A stretch of DNA of 64,000 bases from Flavobacterium wongokense (GCF_021608265.1 NZ_JAKIHP010000002.1:310001-374000), one strand, 5' to 3'. Numbered from the stretch's first letter, positions 18,316 to 27,668 are shown. Numbers and translations: made by a program. Notes: generated from the sequence alone by a model not told the origin.

Positions 18316-18369
18316 GGTTTATGGCTTGTTGTCTGTGGTTTTGATTATAAACCACAAACTATAAACTAT
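18316..18369. repeat. Inverted pair of heptamer arrays between lpxC-fabZ and lpxA
   Basis: The left half is GGTTTAT, GGCTTGT, TGTCTGT, GGTTTTG. After a short ATTAT centre the right half is AAACCAC, AAACTAT, AAACTAT. The halves are roughly inverted copies, so they can pair around AAACCAC. The array lies 12 nt upstream of the lpxA ATG. Confidence 0.55.
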
Positions 18370-18373
18370 TTAA

Positions 18374-19762
18374 TTATTGTTTTTTAGCGATTTGCGCCAT
18401 TAATTCAGCTTCAGCAACTAATTTACCATTCGCATAAGCGCTAGCCTGCATATGGCAGATTCCTCTTCTTATAGGAGTAATCAAATCACATTTAAATACC
18501 AAAGTGTCTCCAGGCAATACCTTATGCTTGAATTTTACATTGTCAATTTTCATAAAGTACGTCAGGTAATTTTCAGGATCGGGAACAGAACTTAAAATCA
18601 AGATTCCTCCGGTTTGTGCCATTGCTTCAACAATGATAACACCCGGCATTACTGGTGCACCCGGAAAATGCCCAATAAAGAATGACTCATTCATAGTCAC
18701 ATTTTTCATTCCCACAACATGCGAATCTGACATTTCAATGATGCGGTCCACAAACAAGAATGGTGGACGGTGAGGCAGTAAATTCATGATTTTATGAATG
18801 TCCATCAAAGGCTCTTTATGCAAATCGTAAGTCGGAACCTGATTTTTCTGCTCAATCTTTATAATTTTAGAAAGCTTTTTGGCAAACTGTGTGTTTACAT
18901 AATGCCCTGGTTTATTGGCAATCACCTTACCTTTGATTCTTGTTCCAATCAAGGCCAAATCACCAACAACATCAAGCAATTTATGTCGCGCAGCTTCGTT
19001 TGGGTAATGCAGTGTTAAATTATCGAGGATGCCGTTTGGTTTAACCGAGATAGAATCCTTTCCAAAGGCAACTTTTAAATTTTCAATGGTTTTTGGAGAA
19101 ATTTCCTTGTCAACATAAACGATGGCATTGTTCAAATCGCCTCCTTTAATCAGGCCATTATCCAATAAGGTCTCCAATTCATGAAGGAAACTAAAAGTTC
19201 GGGAATCAGCAATTTCGGTCTTGAATTCAGAGATGTTTTTCATTGTGGCATTTTGGGTTCCCAAAACCTTGGTTCCAAAATCGACCATGGTAGTTACCTG
19301 GTAATCTTCTGAGGGCATCACTAAAATTTCACTTCCGGTAGCTTCATCTGTATATGAAATTACTTCCTTTACCACATAATAATTGCGTTCCGCATCCTGC
19401 TCAACAATCCCGGCTTTCTCTATTGCTTCAACAAAATACTTTGAGGAACCGTCCATAATTGGCGGCTCTGATTCATTTAGCTCAATAATGACGTTGTCAA
19501 CATCACAGCCTACAAAAGCCGCAAGGACGTGCTCTGAAGTTTGGATTTTAACTCCAAGTTTTTCAAGGTTTGTTCCTCTTTGTGTGTTTACAACATAATT
19601 GGCGTCAGCTTCAATAATTGGACTTCCTTCCAAATCAACCCTGACAAAAGTATAGCCATTGTTGATAGGTGCCGGTTTAAAGGTCATCTTAACTTCTTTC
19701 CCGGTGTGTAATCCAACGCCGGTAAGTGAAATCTCGTTTTGGATGGTTTTTTGTTTAACCAT
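18374..19762 (-). CDS. lpxC/fabZ: Bifunctional LpxC-FabZ: UDP-acyl-GlcNAc deacetylase / 3-hydroxyacyl-ACP dehydratase
   Basis: 462 residues. The LpxC part (~1-300) has zinc ligands His78, His260 and Asp264 (HKLLDVVGD) and GHYVNTQF with the catalytic His287. The FabZ part (~315-462) has LPHRPPFLFVDRI, then GHFPGAPVMPG and VEAMAQ with the His/Glu catalytic pair. The fusion is characteristic of Bacteroidota. It links the committed lipid A step with the enzyme competing for the same 3-hydroxyacyl-ACP pool. It lies between lpxD and lpxA. Confidence 0.96.
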   Translation of the reverse strand: MVKQKTIQNEISLTGVGLHTGKEVKMTFKPAPINNGYTFVRVDLEGSPIIEADANYVVNTQRGTNLEKLGVKIQTSEHVLAAFVGCDVDNVIIELNESEPPIMDGSSKYFVEAIEKAGIVEQDAERNYYVVKEVISYTDEATGSEILVMPSEDYQVTTMVDFGTKVLGTQNATMKNISEFKTEIADSRTFSFLHELETLLDNGLIKGGDLNNAIVYVDKEISPKTIENLKVAFGKDSISVKPNGILDNLTLHYPNEAARHKLLDVVGDLALIGTRIKGKVIANKPGHYVNTQFAKKLSKIIKIEQKNQVPTYDLHKEPLMDIHKIMNLLPHRPPFLFVDRIIEMSDSHVVGMKNVTMNESFFIGHFPGAPVMPGVIIVEAMAQTGGILILSSVPDPENYLTYFMKIDNVKFKHKVLPGDTLVFKCDLITPIRRGICHMQASAYANGKLVAEAELMAQIAKKQ

Positions 19763-19787
19763 TGGTATGCTTATTTAAGTTTAGTTT

Positions 19788-20810
19788 TTATTCTGAAATA
19801 TTCTTTTTCAAATCATCTAAATCGGCGACAATCTTAGGCAGATTCCTGAAATGCACATAAGACTTGTTCCAATCAACATAATTAAAGGATGGCGAACCTT
19901 GAATCACTTCTCCGTCTTTGACATTTTTCCCAACTCCGGACTGCGCCTGAATCCTGACATTATCACCAATTACAATATGGCCTGCAAATCCAACTTGTCC
20001 ACCAATCATGCAGTTTTTACCAATTTTGGTCGAACCTGCAATTCCGGTTTGGGCTGCAATTACCGTATTCTCTCCTATTTCAACATTGTGTGCAATTTGT
20101 ATCTGATTATCGAGCTTTACGCCTTTTCGGATTATGGTTGAACCCAATGTTGCTCTGTCGATTGTAGTACAGGAACCAACTTCTACATTGTCTTCCAATA
20201 TCACGTTGCCAATTTGAGGCACTTTGCTGTAGGAACCGTCTTCCTGTGGCGCAAAACCAAATCCATCAGAACCAATAATGGTTCCCGAATGAATTACACA
20301 GCCACTCCCGATTACAGATTCTGAATAAACCCTTGCTCCGGCAAAAAAGATACAATCGTCTCCAATTGTCACGTTATCACCAATGAAGGAATTCGGATAG
20401 ATCTTTACATTTTTACCAATGACCACATTCTTTCCAATGTAGCTGAAACTCCCTAAATACAAATGTTCACCATAAGTTACATTCTCCGAAATCACAGAAG
20501 GCTGCTCAATTCCCGATTTCATCAGCTTCACCTGATTATAGTATTCAAGCAGTTTAGAAAAAGATTTATAAGCGTCTTCAACCTTGATTAAGGTCGTTGT
20601 CAGCTCGCCTTCAGGAATAAAATCAATATTTACAATGGTAATGGTAGCCGCTGTTGTATAGATGAAATTAGCATACTTGGGGTTTGCCAAAAATGTTAGC
20701 GAACCTGCCGTACCTTCTTCAATCTTAGCCAATTTGAATACTTCGGCTTCAGGGTTTCCCACCACTTCGCCTTCTAGAATTCCTGCTATTTGCGCTGCTG
20801 TAAATTTCAT
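19788..20810 (-). CDS. lpxD: UDP-3-O-acylglucosamine N-acyltransferase LpxD
   Basis: 340 residues, canonical length. The N-terminal uridine-binding domain (~1-100, SLTFLANPKYANF) precedes a hexapeptide beta-helix over ~105-300 with IQIAHNVEIG carrying the catalytic His, and a C-terminal helical end. It transfers the N-linked hydroxyacyl chain in lipid A synthesis. It heads the lpxD, lpxC-fabZ, lpxA series. A perfect CAAAAGTA (-7, minus strand) lies only 5 nt before the ATG (20816-20823), so any transcript started there would be nearly leaderless. Confidence 0.94.
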   Translation of the reverse strand: MKFTAAQIAGILEGEVVGNPEAEVFKLAKIEEGTAGSLTFLANPKYANFIYTTAATITIVNIDFIPEGELTTTLIKVEDAYKSFSKLLEYYNQVKLMKSGIEQPSVISENVTYGEHLYLGSFSYIGKNVVIGKNVKIYPNSFIGDNVTIGDDCIFFAGARVYSESVIGSGCVIHSGTIIGSDGFGFAPQEDGSYSKVPQIGNVILEDNVEVGSCTTIDRATLGSTIIRKGVKLDNQIQIAHNVEIGENTVIAAQTGIAGSTKIGKNCMIGGQVGFAGHIVIGDNVRIQAQSGVGKNVKDGEVIQGSPSFNYVDWNKSYVHFRNLPKIVADLDDLKKNISE

Positions 20811-20843
20811 CCCGACAAAAGTATAAAAAAAACGATTTTAATG

Positions 20844-22076
20844 TTAAAATTCTTCAAGTTGTTTTGGGTAACAGATAAAATACTTGGTTACCGGTTTTGA
20901 CAGGGCTTTCAAATTCAATTGGTCTGAAGCTTCCACTACATCCTCAATCGTTTTATCCTTCTTCAGAATCCGGATTGGTTCCGCATCTTTGCTGTATGCC
21001 TGGTTTTTGATTTTTCCCTTAAAGATAAAATATTTGGCTTCCTGTTGGGTAATATTATTTTCTTTAGAAAACCTTACTGTCATTGCTTCCAAAACTTCGG
21101 CAGGAAACTTTTCGCTGTTCAGTTTGATTTTGGACAAATCCCTGTTAATGATCATTTTGCTCAAACTGCTCAAAATGAAATCCTCGTGAAACTGCCAATT
21201 TTTTAAAGCGCTAACAATATCAGAATCATCAAGTTGTGCAAAAGTATTTAAATCATCATTTGAAAAATTATCCGGTGTTATTTTATGCTCCATAAAATAC
21301 TTCAACGGACGACTGCATTCTACATCAATTCCTTTGTGAAGCAGTTCTTTTGCCCTTTGCAGGGTTTTGGTCAAAGTCAATTCGGCTACCAGACTGGTCT
21401 TGTGCAGATAAGCCTGCCAGTACATCAACCTTCTTGCCATAAGGAATTTTTCTATAGAGTAAATCCCTTTTTCTTCCATCACCAAAACATCGTCCATCAC
21501 ATTCAACATCTGGATTAAACGGTCGGAATTGATGTTCCCTTCGGCAACTCCTGAATAAAAACTGTCGCGTTTCAGATAATCCATCCGGTCCATGTCCAAC
21601 TGGCTTGAAATCAGCTGCAGCATGAATTTCCTATGGTATTCGCCTTTAAAGATTTGGATTGCCAGACTCAATTGGCCTTCAAATTCGGCATTGAGCTGAT
21701 TCATAAAAAACAACGAAACTTCTTCATGGTGTACTTCCACGATGCTGTGCTCCATTGCATGTGAGTAAGGTCCGTGTCCGATATCGTGCAGTAAAATTGC
21801 AATGTATAAAGCGTTTTCCTCCTCTTTTGAAATCTGCACTTCCTTGAAACGCAATACCTCTACAGCTTTCTGCATCATGTGCATTGCACCAATGGCGTGA
21901 TGAAAACGCGTGTGATGTGCGCCAGGATAAACCAGATAAGATAATCCCATTTGACTGATGCGTCGCAAACGCTGAAAATAAGGATGCTGGATTAAATCAT
22001 AAATCAACGAATTGGGGATGGTAATGAAACCATAAATTGGGTCGTTGAATATTTTAAGTTTATTGATATTGCTCAC
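20844..22076 (-). CDS. HD-domain phosphohydrolase (dGTPase-like)
   Basis: 410 residues when started at the GTG at 22076, the point where conserved family sequence begins (SNINKLKIFNDPIYGFI); the frame stays open to 22151 but that part overlaps menD. The HD motif is clear: HHTRFHHAIGAMHMM, then LLHDIGHGPYSHAMEHS and a later DMDRMDYLKRDS. Such proteins are metal-dependent phosphohydrolases of the dNTP triphosphohydrolase/SAMHD1-like group. The substrate is unknown here. It lies directly downstream of menD. Confidence 0.85.
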   Translation of the reverse strand: MSNINKLKIFNDPIYGFITIPNSLIYDLIQHPYFQRLRRISQMGLSYLVYPGAHHTRFHHAIGAMHMMQKAVEVLRFKEVQISKEEENALYIAILLHDIGHGPYSHAMEHSIVEVHHEEVSLFFMNQLNAEFEGQLSLAIQIFKGEYHRKFMLQLISSQLDMDRMDYLKRDSFYSGVAEGNINSDRLIQMLNVMDDVLVMEEKGIYSIEKFLMARRLMYWQAYLHKTSLVAELTLTKTLQRAKELLHKGIDVECSRPLKYFMEHKITPDNFSNDDLNTFAQLDDSDIVSALKNWQFHEDFILSSLSKMIINRDLSKIKLNSEKFPAEVLEAMTVRFSKENNITQQEAKYFIFKGKIKNQAYSKDAEPIRILKKDKTIEDVVEASDQLNLKALSKPVTKYFICYPKQLEEF

Positions 22077-22104
22077 AAAAGTGTGTTTTAGTAAAGATAT
22101 GAAT

Positions 22105-23766
22105 TTATACCAAAGCTTTGAAATAGTCCGATAAGAGTTTGTCATTCTCACGTGTTGGCGTAAAAACTTCGAGTATCATCGGTTTGTTGTTTTTCTTGTA
22201 GAGCTTTGTCAAACCTTTGTTCAATGAAGCTTCATCACTTGCCGAGGCATAATCAAACAAGTACATTTTGGCTAAATGCTCAGCAGTCAAACAATGCGAT
22301 GTTTCAAAATAGGTATGGAACGTTTCATTTTCCTGATGTCCGGGCAGAATCCTAAAAATGCCACCACCACCATTGTTGATCAAAATGATTTTAAAGTTCT
22401 TTGGAATGTAATTGTTCCAAAGCGCATTGCTGTCATACAGGAAACCTACATCGCCGGTAATCAAAACCGTTGGTTTGCCGCTTCCGATTGCTGCTCCGAT
22501 TGCCGTAGACGTGCTTCCATCAATGCCGCTTGTTCCTCGGTTACAAAAAACCTCAATCGATTTGTCGATATCAAAAAGTTGCGCATAACGAATGGCCGAA
22601 CTGTTACTGATTTGAAGCTGGATGTCTTTTGGCAGGCTGGACAAAATCCCTTCAAAAGCCTTTAAATCTGAAAAAGGAACTGTGGACAAATAATTGTCGT
22701 GTTTACTTTTTCGATGGGCATGTATTTTTGCAAAAGTTGCTTTGTAATCACTTTCGGTTTTCTTTATGAATGGTAAAAACTGCTTAAAAAACTGATTGGG
22801 TTCAACCTGGAAATGCTTGGTTAGGATTCCGAAAGTATCATAAGCCCGATGTTCGTCTATATGCCAGTGATGCCTTGGTTTGTATTTCCTCAAAAAGGCT
22901 TTCACGCGTTTTGAAACAATCATGCCTCCAAAGGTAATGAGTATCCTTGGCTGTAGTTGCAGGAATTCGGCATTTGAAAACGGAGTTATCAGCACATCGA
23001 TATTATTGATAAAACTGGGATGATCCAGGTTTGAAGTCGTTTCCGTCATTACAACTACCGAAGGCAGTAAAGCCAGTTTTTCAATCCATTCCGCTTCAAT
23101 GGAATTCGGAGCGCATTCTCCGACAAGAACTAAAATCTTATTGCTGTAATTCCACAACGTGGTGTAGGCAATGATATCATCAACATCTACCAATCGTTGA
23201 GGCTTAATCAAACCGGTAACATTAAAATCTACCGAAAGCTTATTTGTTGTTTCATACAATGGCTCTTCAAAAGGAGCATTAATATGCACTGGGCCTTTTC
23301 GGGCAATGGCAACATTAATCGCTTCATTGATAAACACATCGTTAGCTTCAGAAGCGGTTTCGGTTAAATTGGCATTGTATAAGGAATGATTGATAAAAAC
23401 ATTTTCCTGGCGGATGGTTTGTCCGTCACCAATATCAATCTTGTCAGCAGGCCTGTCTGCAGAAATAACAATAAACGGAATCTGGCTGTAAAATGCTTCT
23501 GCCAAAGCCGGATAATAATTCAGTAAAGCTGAACCCGAAGTACAAACCACCGCAACCGGTTTTCGTGTCTGCTGAGCAATTCCCAATGCAAAAAAAGCAG
23601 CACAACGTTCGTCGGCAATGCTGTAACAGTTAAATCTTGGATCATTGGCAAACCCAATCGTCAGTGGAGCATTCCTCGAACCTGGCGAAATAATAATATC
23701 GTGAACTCCTTTGGCATGGCATATTTCAATAATGCTTTGCGCTAAAGGTATTTTGGGATAAATCAT
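22105..23766 (-). CDS. menD: 2-succinyl-5-enolpyruvyl-6-hydroxy-3-cyclohexene-1-carboxylate synthase MenD
   Basis: 553 residues, normal length. ThDP-dependent fold: an N-terminal PYR domain with SPGSRNAPL and ADERCAAFFALG (the Glu that activates ThDP), a central domain, and a C-terminal PP domain with GDVGFLYDSNALWNN, the ThDP/Mg motif. It catalyses the first committed menaquinone step from isochorismate and 2-oxoglutarate. No other men gene is in the window. An exact -7 box (23785-23792) is 19 nt upstream. Confidence 0.95.
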   Translation of the reverse strand: MIYPKIPLAQSIIEICHAKGVHDIIISPGSRNAPLTIGFANDPRFNCYSIADERCAAFFALGIAQQTRKPVAVVCTSGSALLNYYPALAEAFYSQIPFIVISADRPADKIDIGDGQTIRQENVFINHSLYNANLTETASEANDVFINEAINVAIARKGPVHINAPFEEPLYETTNKLSVDFNVTGLIKPQRLVDVDDIIAYTTLWNYSNKILVLVGECAPNSIEAEWIEKLALLPSVVVMTETTSNLDHPSFINNIDVLITPFSNAEFLQLQPRILITFGGMIVSKRVKAFLRKYKPRHHWHIDEHRAYDTFGILTKHFQVEPNQFFKQFLPFIKKTESDYKATFAKIHAHRKSKHDNYLSTVPFSDLKAFEGILSSLPKDIQLQISNSSAIRYAQLFDIDKSIEVFCNRGTSGIDGSTSTAIGAAIGSGKPTVLITGDVGFLYDSNALWNNYIPKNFKIILINNGGGGIFRILPGHQENETFHTYFETSHCLTAEHLAKMYLFDYASASDEASLNKGLTKLYKKNNKPMILEVFTPTRENDKLLSDYFKALV

Positions 23767-23784
23767 TGTTGCTATTTAGGAACA

Positions 23785-23792
23785 CAAAGATA
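23785..23792 (-). promoter_or_regulatory. -7 box candidate for menD
   Basis: The minus strand reads TATCTTTG, an exact TAnnTTTG in its commonest form, 18 nt before the menD ATG. The TTG element is not obvious. Confidence 0.45.
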
Positions 23793-23817
23793 CAATCAAA
23801 TTTCATATTTTTATAAC

Positions 23818-24315
23818 ATGGAAATCAAAATAAGACCTTATCAAAAAAGCGATGCCCAAACCATTGTTGGCATGCTCAATTATTATATTGCAAATTCAAC
23901 GGCTTTGTATGATTATGACGCAAGGACAACGGAACAGCAAATGAAGATTTTTGACGAAAAACAGCAGAAAGGATTTCCTATTATTGTAGCAACTATTGAT
24001 AATGAAGTTGTTGGTTTTGGCTATTACAGCGAATTTCGTTTTCGGGAAGCGTATAAATTTACCGTAGAACATTCGGTTTATGTTGCGCCAGACGAGCATG
24101 GAAAAGGAATCGGAAAACTGCTGATGGAGCATTTGATTGATTTGGCAAAACAGCAAAAACTACATACGATGATTGCTGTGATTGATTCAGAAAATATAAA
24201 CAGCATTGCATTTCACGAACAATTTGGCTTTACCACTGTTGGAAACATTAGGGAAAGTGGTTTTAAGTTTGGCCGCTGGCTGCACAGCATTATTATGCAG
24301 TTGATGCTGGAATGA
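23818..24315 (+). CDS. GNAT family N-acetyltransferase
   Basis: 165 residues. It starts IKIRPYQKSDAQTIVGML and has YYSEFRFREAYKFTVEHSVYV and DEHGKGIGKLLMEHLI, the GNAT acetyl-CoA-binding motif A (Q/R-x-x-G-x-G/A variant). NSIAFHEQFGF follows. The FREAYKFTVEHSVYV stretch is typical of the phosphinothricin/methionine sulfone acetyltransferase subgroup. Acetylation of an amino acid analogue is likely, but the actual substrate is unknown. It is divergent from menD. Confidence 0.88.
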   Translation: MEIKIRPYQKSDAQTIVGMLNYYIANSTALYDYDARTTEQQMKIFDEKQQKGFPIIVATIDNEVVGFGYYSEFRFREAYKFTVEHSVYVAPDEHGKGIGKLLMEHLIDLAKQQKLHTMIAVIDSENINSIAFHEQFGFTTVGNIRESGFKFGRWLHSIIMQLMLE

Positions 24316-24316
24316 T

Positions 24317-24712
24317 TTAGATTATTTCAATTCCGTTTTCCTCAAGCAAACCTAAAAGATAGCTGCTTTGGCTTGGGTTGTATTTTTCGATTCCGCTTTG
24401 GTACCATTTTGAAATGACATCAATCTGAAAAGCGGTATAACCATCATCATTAATACTGATTCCGAGCATGCCTGCCAAAAGAAAATCCTCTAAAACCTTA
24501 TTGGTGACAATTAATTTAGGGATTCCGTGAATGACTTTTCCGTTCATTCTTTCATAATCCAACCTACCCTGATTAAAGCCATATACATAGGCTTCATTCT
24601 GATTGTCCTTAATTTCTAGATAGGGGTTTTGACCTTGAGAATACCCTTTTAGGTAGTCTTGTCTATATACTGGATTGAATATATTATTCATGATATTGTC
24701 TTGTTGTGGCAT
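24317..24712 (-). CDS. Hypothetical protein
   Basis: 131 residues from the ATG at 24712; the in-frame ATG at 24691 (MNNIFNPVYR) leaves more room for an exact -7 box at 24725-24732 and may be the true start. The protein is soluble, with RQDYLKGYSQGQNPY and AYVYGFNQGRLDYERMNG, short Gly-Tyr-Gln patterns seen in small cytosolic proteins. There is no signal peptide or membrane segment. No family was recognised. It faces the GNAT gene convergently with one base between them. Confidence 0.6.
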   Translation of the reverse strand: MPQQDNIMNNIFNPVYRQDYLKGYSQGQNPYLEIKDNQNEAYVYGFNQGRLDYERMNGKVIHGIPKLIVTNKVLEDFLLAGMLGISINDDGYTAFQIDVISKWYQSGIEKYNPSQSSYLLGLLEENGIEII

Positions 24713-24870
24713 TTAATTTCTATTCAAACTTATTAACAATTATTTAAACTTAATCTAAAAATCGTTTAACGGAAAAAAAACTCTTCAAATCGCAAGGCGT
24801 ATGAAGTTCGTCGATATAAATGTAATTTCAACAATTCTTAATTTTAAGAAAACTTTAAACATCTGGAGTG

Positions 24871-24899
24871 TTGTTTATTTTGCAAATAGATTATTTTTG
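24871..24899 (+). promoter_or_regulatory. Candidate promoter of the thioredoxin-fold gene
   Basis: TTG (24871-24873), an 18-nt spacer and TATTTTTG (24892-24899) match the flavobacterial consensus fully. A start near 24906 would place the hairpin at 24926-24944 in the leader. Confidence 0.55.
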
Positions 24900-24919
24900 G
24901 CCTTTAGAAAATAAAAATT

Positions 24920-24951
24920 GAAACCGAACGTCCACCGGACGTTCTCCTCTT
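24920..24951 (-). repeat. Hairpin element, copy 1 (leader of the 24962 gene)
   Basis: An 8-bp perfect stem, GAACGTCC/GGACGTTC (24926-24944), with a 3-nt loop, flanked by CTCCTCTT and GAAACC. Read on the minus strand it matches the element at 31798-31831 with a C-G to T-A change on both sides of the stem. It ends 10 nt before the start codon at 24962. Confidence 0.6.
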
Positions 24952-24961
24952 ACTATCAAAT

Positions 24962-26467
24962 ATGAAGAAATTACTCCTTGCTGTTGTTTTTTGTTTCTCT
25001 TCATTTTTTGCTGTTGCCCAATCGGGTTACGAAATTACCATCACTCTAAAAAACTGCCCGGATTCTTTAGCCTATCTTACTTTTTATCAGTTTGACAAAA
25101 CCCTGGTTAAGGATACCTGCACCTCTATAAAGAACGGCAAAATCGTTTTTACCGGAAAAAAGAAACTGGAAAAGGGAGTTTATTCATTGGTAAGCCAAAA
25201 GAAAGCAATCTATTTCGATTTCTTTGTGGATGACAATACCCAGAAATTAGAATTGAAAAGCGAAGCCAGCGCCAATATCGGTAAGGAATTAACCGCCTTG
25301 AACTCGCCTATGGAAGATCAGTTTTTCAGGTATGTACAATTCATCAATGACCAAAATAAGGCTTTTCAGGCTTATAAGGAATCTGTAAAATTAGTAACCA
25401 AAAAAGATTCTTTGGCATTAAACAAAAAGCAGCAGGAAATTGAGAAAGTAATCCAGGCTTATGAAGAAAAGTTTTTGGCAGAACACAAAGGAACTTACAT
25501 TGGAGACGTACTGAACCTTAAGGTGGAAAAGCTGCTTAAAAATGTTCCTAAAGCCTCCAACGGAAGACCCGACAGTATTGCTTCATTCAATTATTATAAA
25601 AAACATTATTGGGACAATGTTGACTTCAAGGATGATGCAACAATGAGGAATCCTTTTTTCAATCCCAAACTCAAAAAATACTTTGAACATATTGTCCAGA
25701 AACATCCGGATAGTACCATTGTTGAAATGGACAGGATGTTATCCAAAACACAACAGGGATCATTGTTTTATAAACTCCTGCTGGCCAATTTTACCTATTC
25801 TTCTGAAACCTCAAAAATAATGGGCTTTGACAAGGTATTTGTACACATGTCCGATACTTATTTCAAATCCGGAAAAGCGGATGGCATTTATGAGGATAAG
25901 GAAATTGTACAGAAAATCATCAAACGTGCCGAAAAAATAAAACCACTTCTGATTGGAAACCCTGCATTGGATTTATTCATGATAAAGGCGGAAGACTTTC
26001 CTAAAATGAAGGCAATGGGATTTGAAGACGCCAAGAACAGCGAGGAAATGACCAATGTGTTTTATAAAAATGTAGACCAGATAAACAAAATGTTTGTCAA
26101 ATTGAGCGACGTCAGTGCCGATTATACAATCCTTGTTTTTTGGGATGTTGATTGTGGCCACTGCCAAAAGGAAATCCCAATCCTGCTGGACGCATACAAC
26201 GAAATGATGAAAGAGAAGAAAAATGTAAAAGTCTACAGCGTTTACATGCAGCATGAAGGTGAAAAATACCTCAAATACATTGACGACCACAAACTGCCAT
26301 GGATCAATGTTTATGACGGTGCGCATTACAATAACGCCATCGAAAAGTATGACGTATATTCTACTCCGGTTATTTATATCTTAGATAAAAATAAGAAAAT
26401 CAAAGCCAAACGCATAGATGCCAATCAGGTGAAAATGCTGATTGAACTTTTTGAAAAGGAAAAATAA
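24962..26467 (+). CDS. Secreted thioredoxin-fold protein (DUF4369/DUF5106-like)
   Basis: 501 residues with a signal peptide (LLAVVFCFSSFFAVAQ). An N-terminal beta-rich domain (~22-125, TLKNCPDSLAYLTFYQF) resembles DUF4369. A helical middle (~130-340) resembles DUF5106. A C-terminal TlpA/AhpC-like thioredoxin domain (~360-500) has FWDVDCGHCQKEIP, a CxxC redox motif, and a cis-Pro in YSTPVIYI. It is probably a periplasmic thiol-disulfide oxidoreductase. It is monocistronic, with a good promoter and a hairpin in the leader. The partner protein is unknown. Confidence 0.82.
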   Translation: MKKLLLAVVFCFSSFFAVAQSGYEITITLKNCPDSLAYLTFYQFDKTLVKDTCTSIKNGKIVFTGKKKLEKGVYSLVSQKKAIYFDFFVDDNTQKLELKSEASANIGKELTALNSPMEDQFFRYVQFINDQNKAFQAYKESVKLVTKKDSLALNKKQQEIEKVIQAYEEKFLAEHKGTYIGDVLNLKVEKLLKNVPKASNGRPDSIASFNYYKKHYWDNVDFKDDATMRNPFFNPKLKKYFEHIVQKHPDSTIVEMDRMLSKTQQGSLFYKLLLANFTYSSETSKIMGFDKVFVHMSDTYFKSGKADGIYEDKEIVQKIIKRAEKIKPLLIGNPALDLFMIKAEDFPKMKAMGFEDAKNSEEMTNVFYKNVDQINKMFVKLSDVSADYTILVFWDVDCGHCQKEIPILLDAYNEMMKEKKNVKVYSVYMQHEGEKYLKYIDDHKLPWINVYDGAHYNNAIEKYDVYSTPVIYILDKNKKIKAKRIDANQVKMLIELFEKEK

Positions 26468-27631
26468 TCATTCTTCCGAATTCATATATTTCCCTTTTTT
26501 ACTGCCTTCGTACATTTCGTATTTCACCAAGCGCGCTTCCAGGCTTCCGTTGAAAAGTTTGATTTTCCTTGACGGACGAAGCCCGACATATTTCAATGCT
26601 TCCAAATTAGCCGTAATAAACCACGCATTGGTATTGGGGTAGTTGTTTTTCAGCGTGTCGCCCAATTCCCTGTAAAAACGCTCCAGTTCAATGTTCAGAC
26701 GCTCTCCGTAAGGTGGATTGAAAACCATCTGCAATGGCCCGCTGGTTTCTTTTTTGGTTTCAAAAAAATCAGCCTGATGGATTGTTACATAATCCTCAAG
26801 GTTGGCATTTTCAATATTGTCTTTCGCTTTACTGACTGCACTTGGTGCTTTGTCGTAACCTGTAATCGTATAGTGGAATTCCTTTGTGCGTTTCATCAAG
26901 GCATCGATAATCTGGTCAAACAAATCGTTATCCCAGTCGTTCCATTTTTCAAAGGCAAACTCCTTTCTATTGATGTTTGCCGGAATATTGCAGGCAATCA
27001 TAGCAGCTTCCGCCAATAATGTCCCCGAGCCACACATTGGATCCAGGAAATCACTGCTTCCATCCCAACCCGAAAGCAACAGCATTCCGGCTGCAAGCAC
27101 TTCGTTTATCGGAGCAATATTCGTAGCAGTCCGGTAACCTCTATGATGTAGTGAAGCACCTGAAGTATCCAGCGAAACCGAACATTGGTCACGGTCAATA
27201 TGGATATTGATTCTTAAATCTGGGAAATCCTTGTCAATGCTTGGACGTACTCCGGTTTTTTCGCGAAACTGGTCGACAATGGCGTCTTTTGCCTTTTGGG
27301 AAACAAATTGTGAATGCTTGAAATTATCGGAGTGGATTGTCGTATCAATGACAAAGGTCTGGCCTTCGTTTAGGTATTTCGACCAATCAATTCCCTGAAT
27401 GCCTTTATACAGGCTCTGGTCATTAAAAGCCCGGAAATGGTAAATTGGTTTCAAAATCTTCAAGGCAGTACGCAGCGAAAGATTGGCTTTATACATAAAA
27501 CCTTTGTCTCCTTTGAAACTTACGGCACGCGTGCCAATTTCAACTTCCTGCGCACCTAATTGCTGCAATTCCTTTGCTAATATTTCTTCAAAACCAAAGA
27601 AGGTTTTGGCTAACATTTTAAAATTCTCCAT
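26468..27631 (-). CDS. THUMP-domain class I RNA methyltransferase (RlmL-N/YcbY-like)
   Basis: 387 residues from the ATG at 27631; an upstream TTG and ATG (27652, 27646) would overlap the predicted -7 box at 27650-27657. The N-terminal ferredoxin-like plus THUMP region (~1-155) is followed by a Rossmann methyltransferase with DPMCGSGTLLAEAA (SAM binding) and catalytic NPPYGERL. It is homologous to the m2G2445-forming half of RlmL, so it is likely a 23S rRNA guanine-N2 methyltransferase. It is divergent from the gene at 27698. Confidence 0.88.
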   Translation of the reverse strand: MENFKMLAKTFFGFEEILAKELQQLGAQEVEIGTRAVSFKGDKGFMYKANLSLRTALKILKPIYHFRAFNDQSLYKGIQGIDWSKYLNEGQTFVIDTTIHSDNFKHSQFVSQKAKDAIVDQFREKTGVRPSIDKDFPDLRINIHIDRDQCSVSLDTSGASLHHRGYRTATNIAPINEVLAAGMLLLSGWDGSSDFLDPMCGSGTLLAEAAMIACNIPANINRKEFAFEKWNDWDNDLFDQIIDALMKRTKEFHYTITGYDKAPSAVSKAKDNIENANLEDYVTIHQADFFETKKETSGPLQMVFNPPYGERLNIELERFYRELGDTLKNNYPNTNAWFITANLEALKYVGLRPSRKIKLFNGSLEARLVKYEMYEGSKKGKYMNSEE

Positions 27632-27649
27632 ATCCAATAAATTCATCTG

Positions 27650-27668
27650 CAAAAATACACTAAATTTG
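27650..27668. promoter_or_regulatory. Overlapping divergent -7 boxes
   Basis: CAAAAATA at 27650-27657 gives TATTTTTG on the minus strand for the rRNA methyltransferase. TAAATTTG at 27661-27668 is an exact plus-strand -7 for the gene at 27698. The boxes are three bases apart. Neither has a perfect TTG partner. Confidence 0.45.

Noticed and set aside
18305..18355. N-terminal extension of LpxA
   Set aside because: Encoded by the heptamer array; family start is the ATG at 18304.
22077..22151. N-terminal extension of the HD protein
   Set aside because: Overlaps menD and is not family-like; conserved sequence begins at the GTG at 22076.
22852..22857. CGTCTA in the menD region as a third ECF box
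   Set aside because: Inside coding sequence, no CGCAAG at 16 nt, wrong strand for a promoter of a gene here.
24791..24814. CGCAAG ... CGTCGA resembling the ECF boxes
   Set aside because: Spacer is 12 nt instead of 16 and the -10 differs; likely chance.
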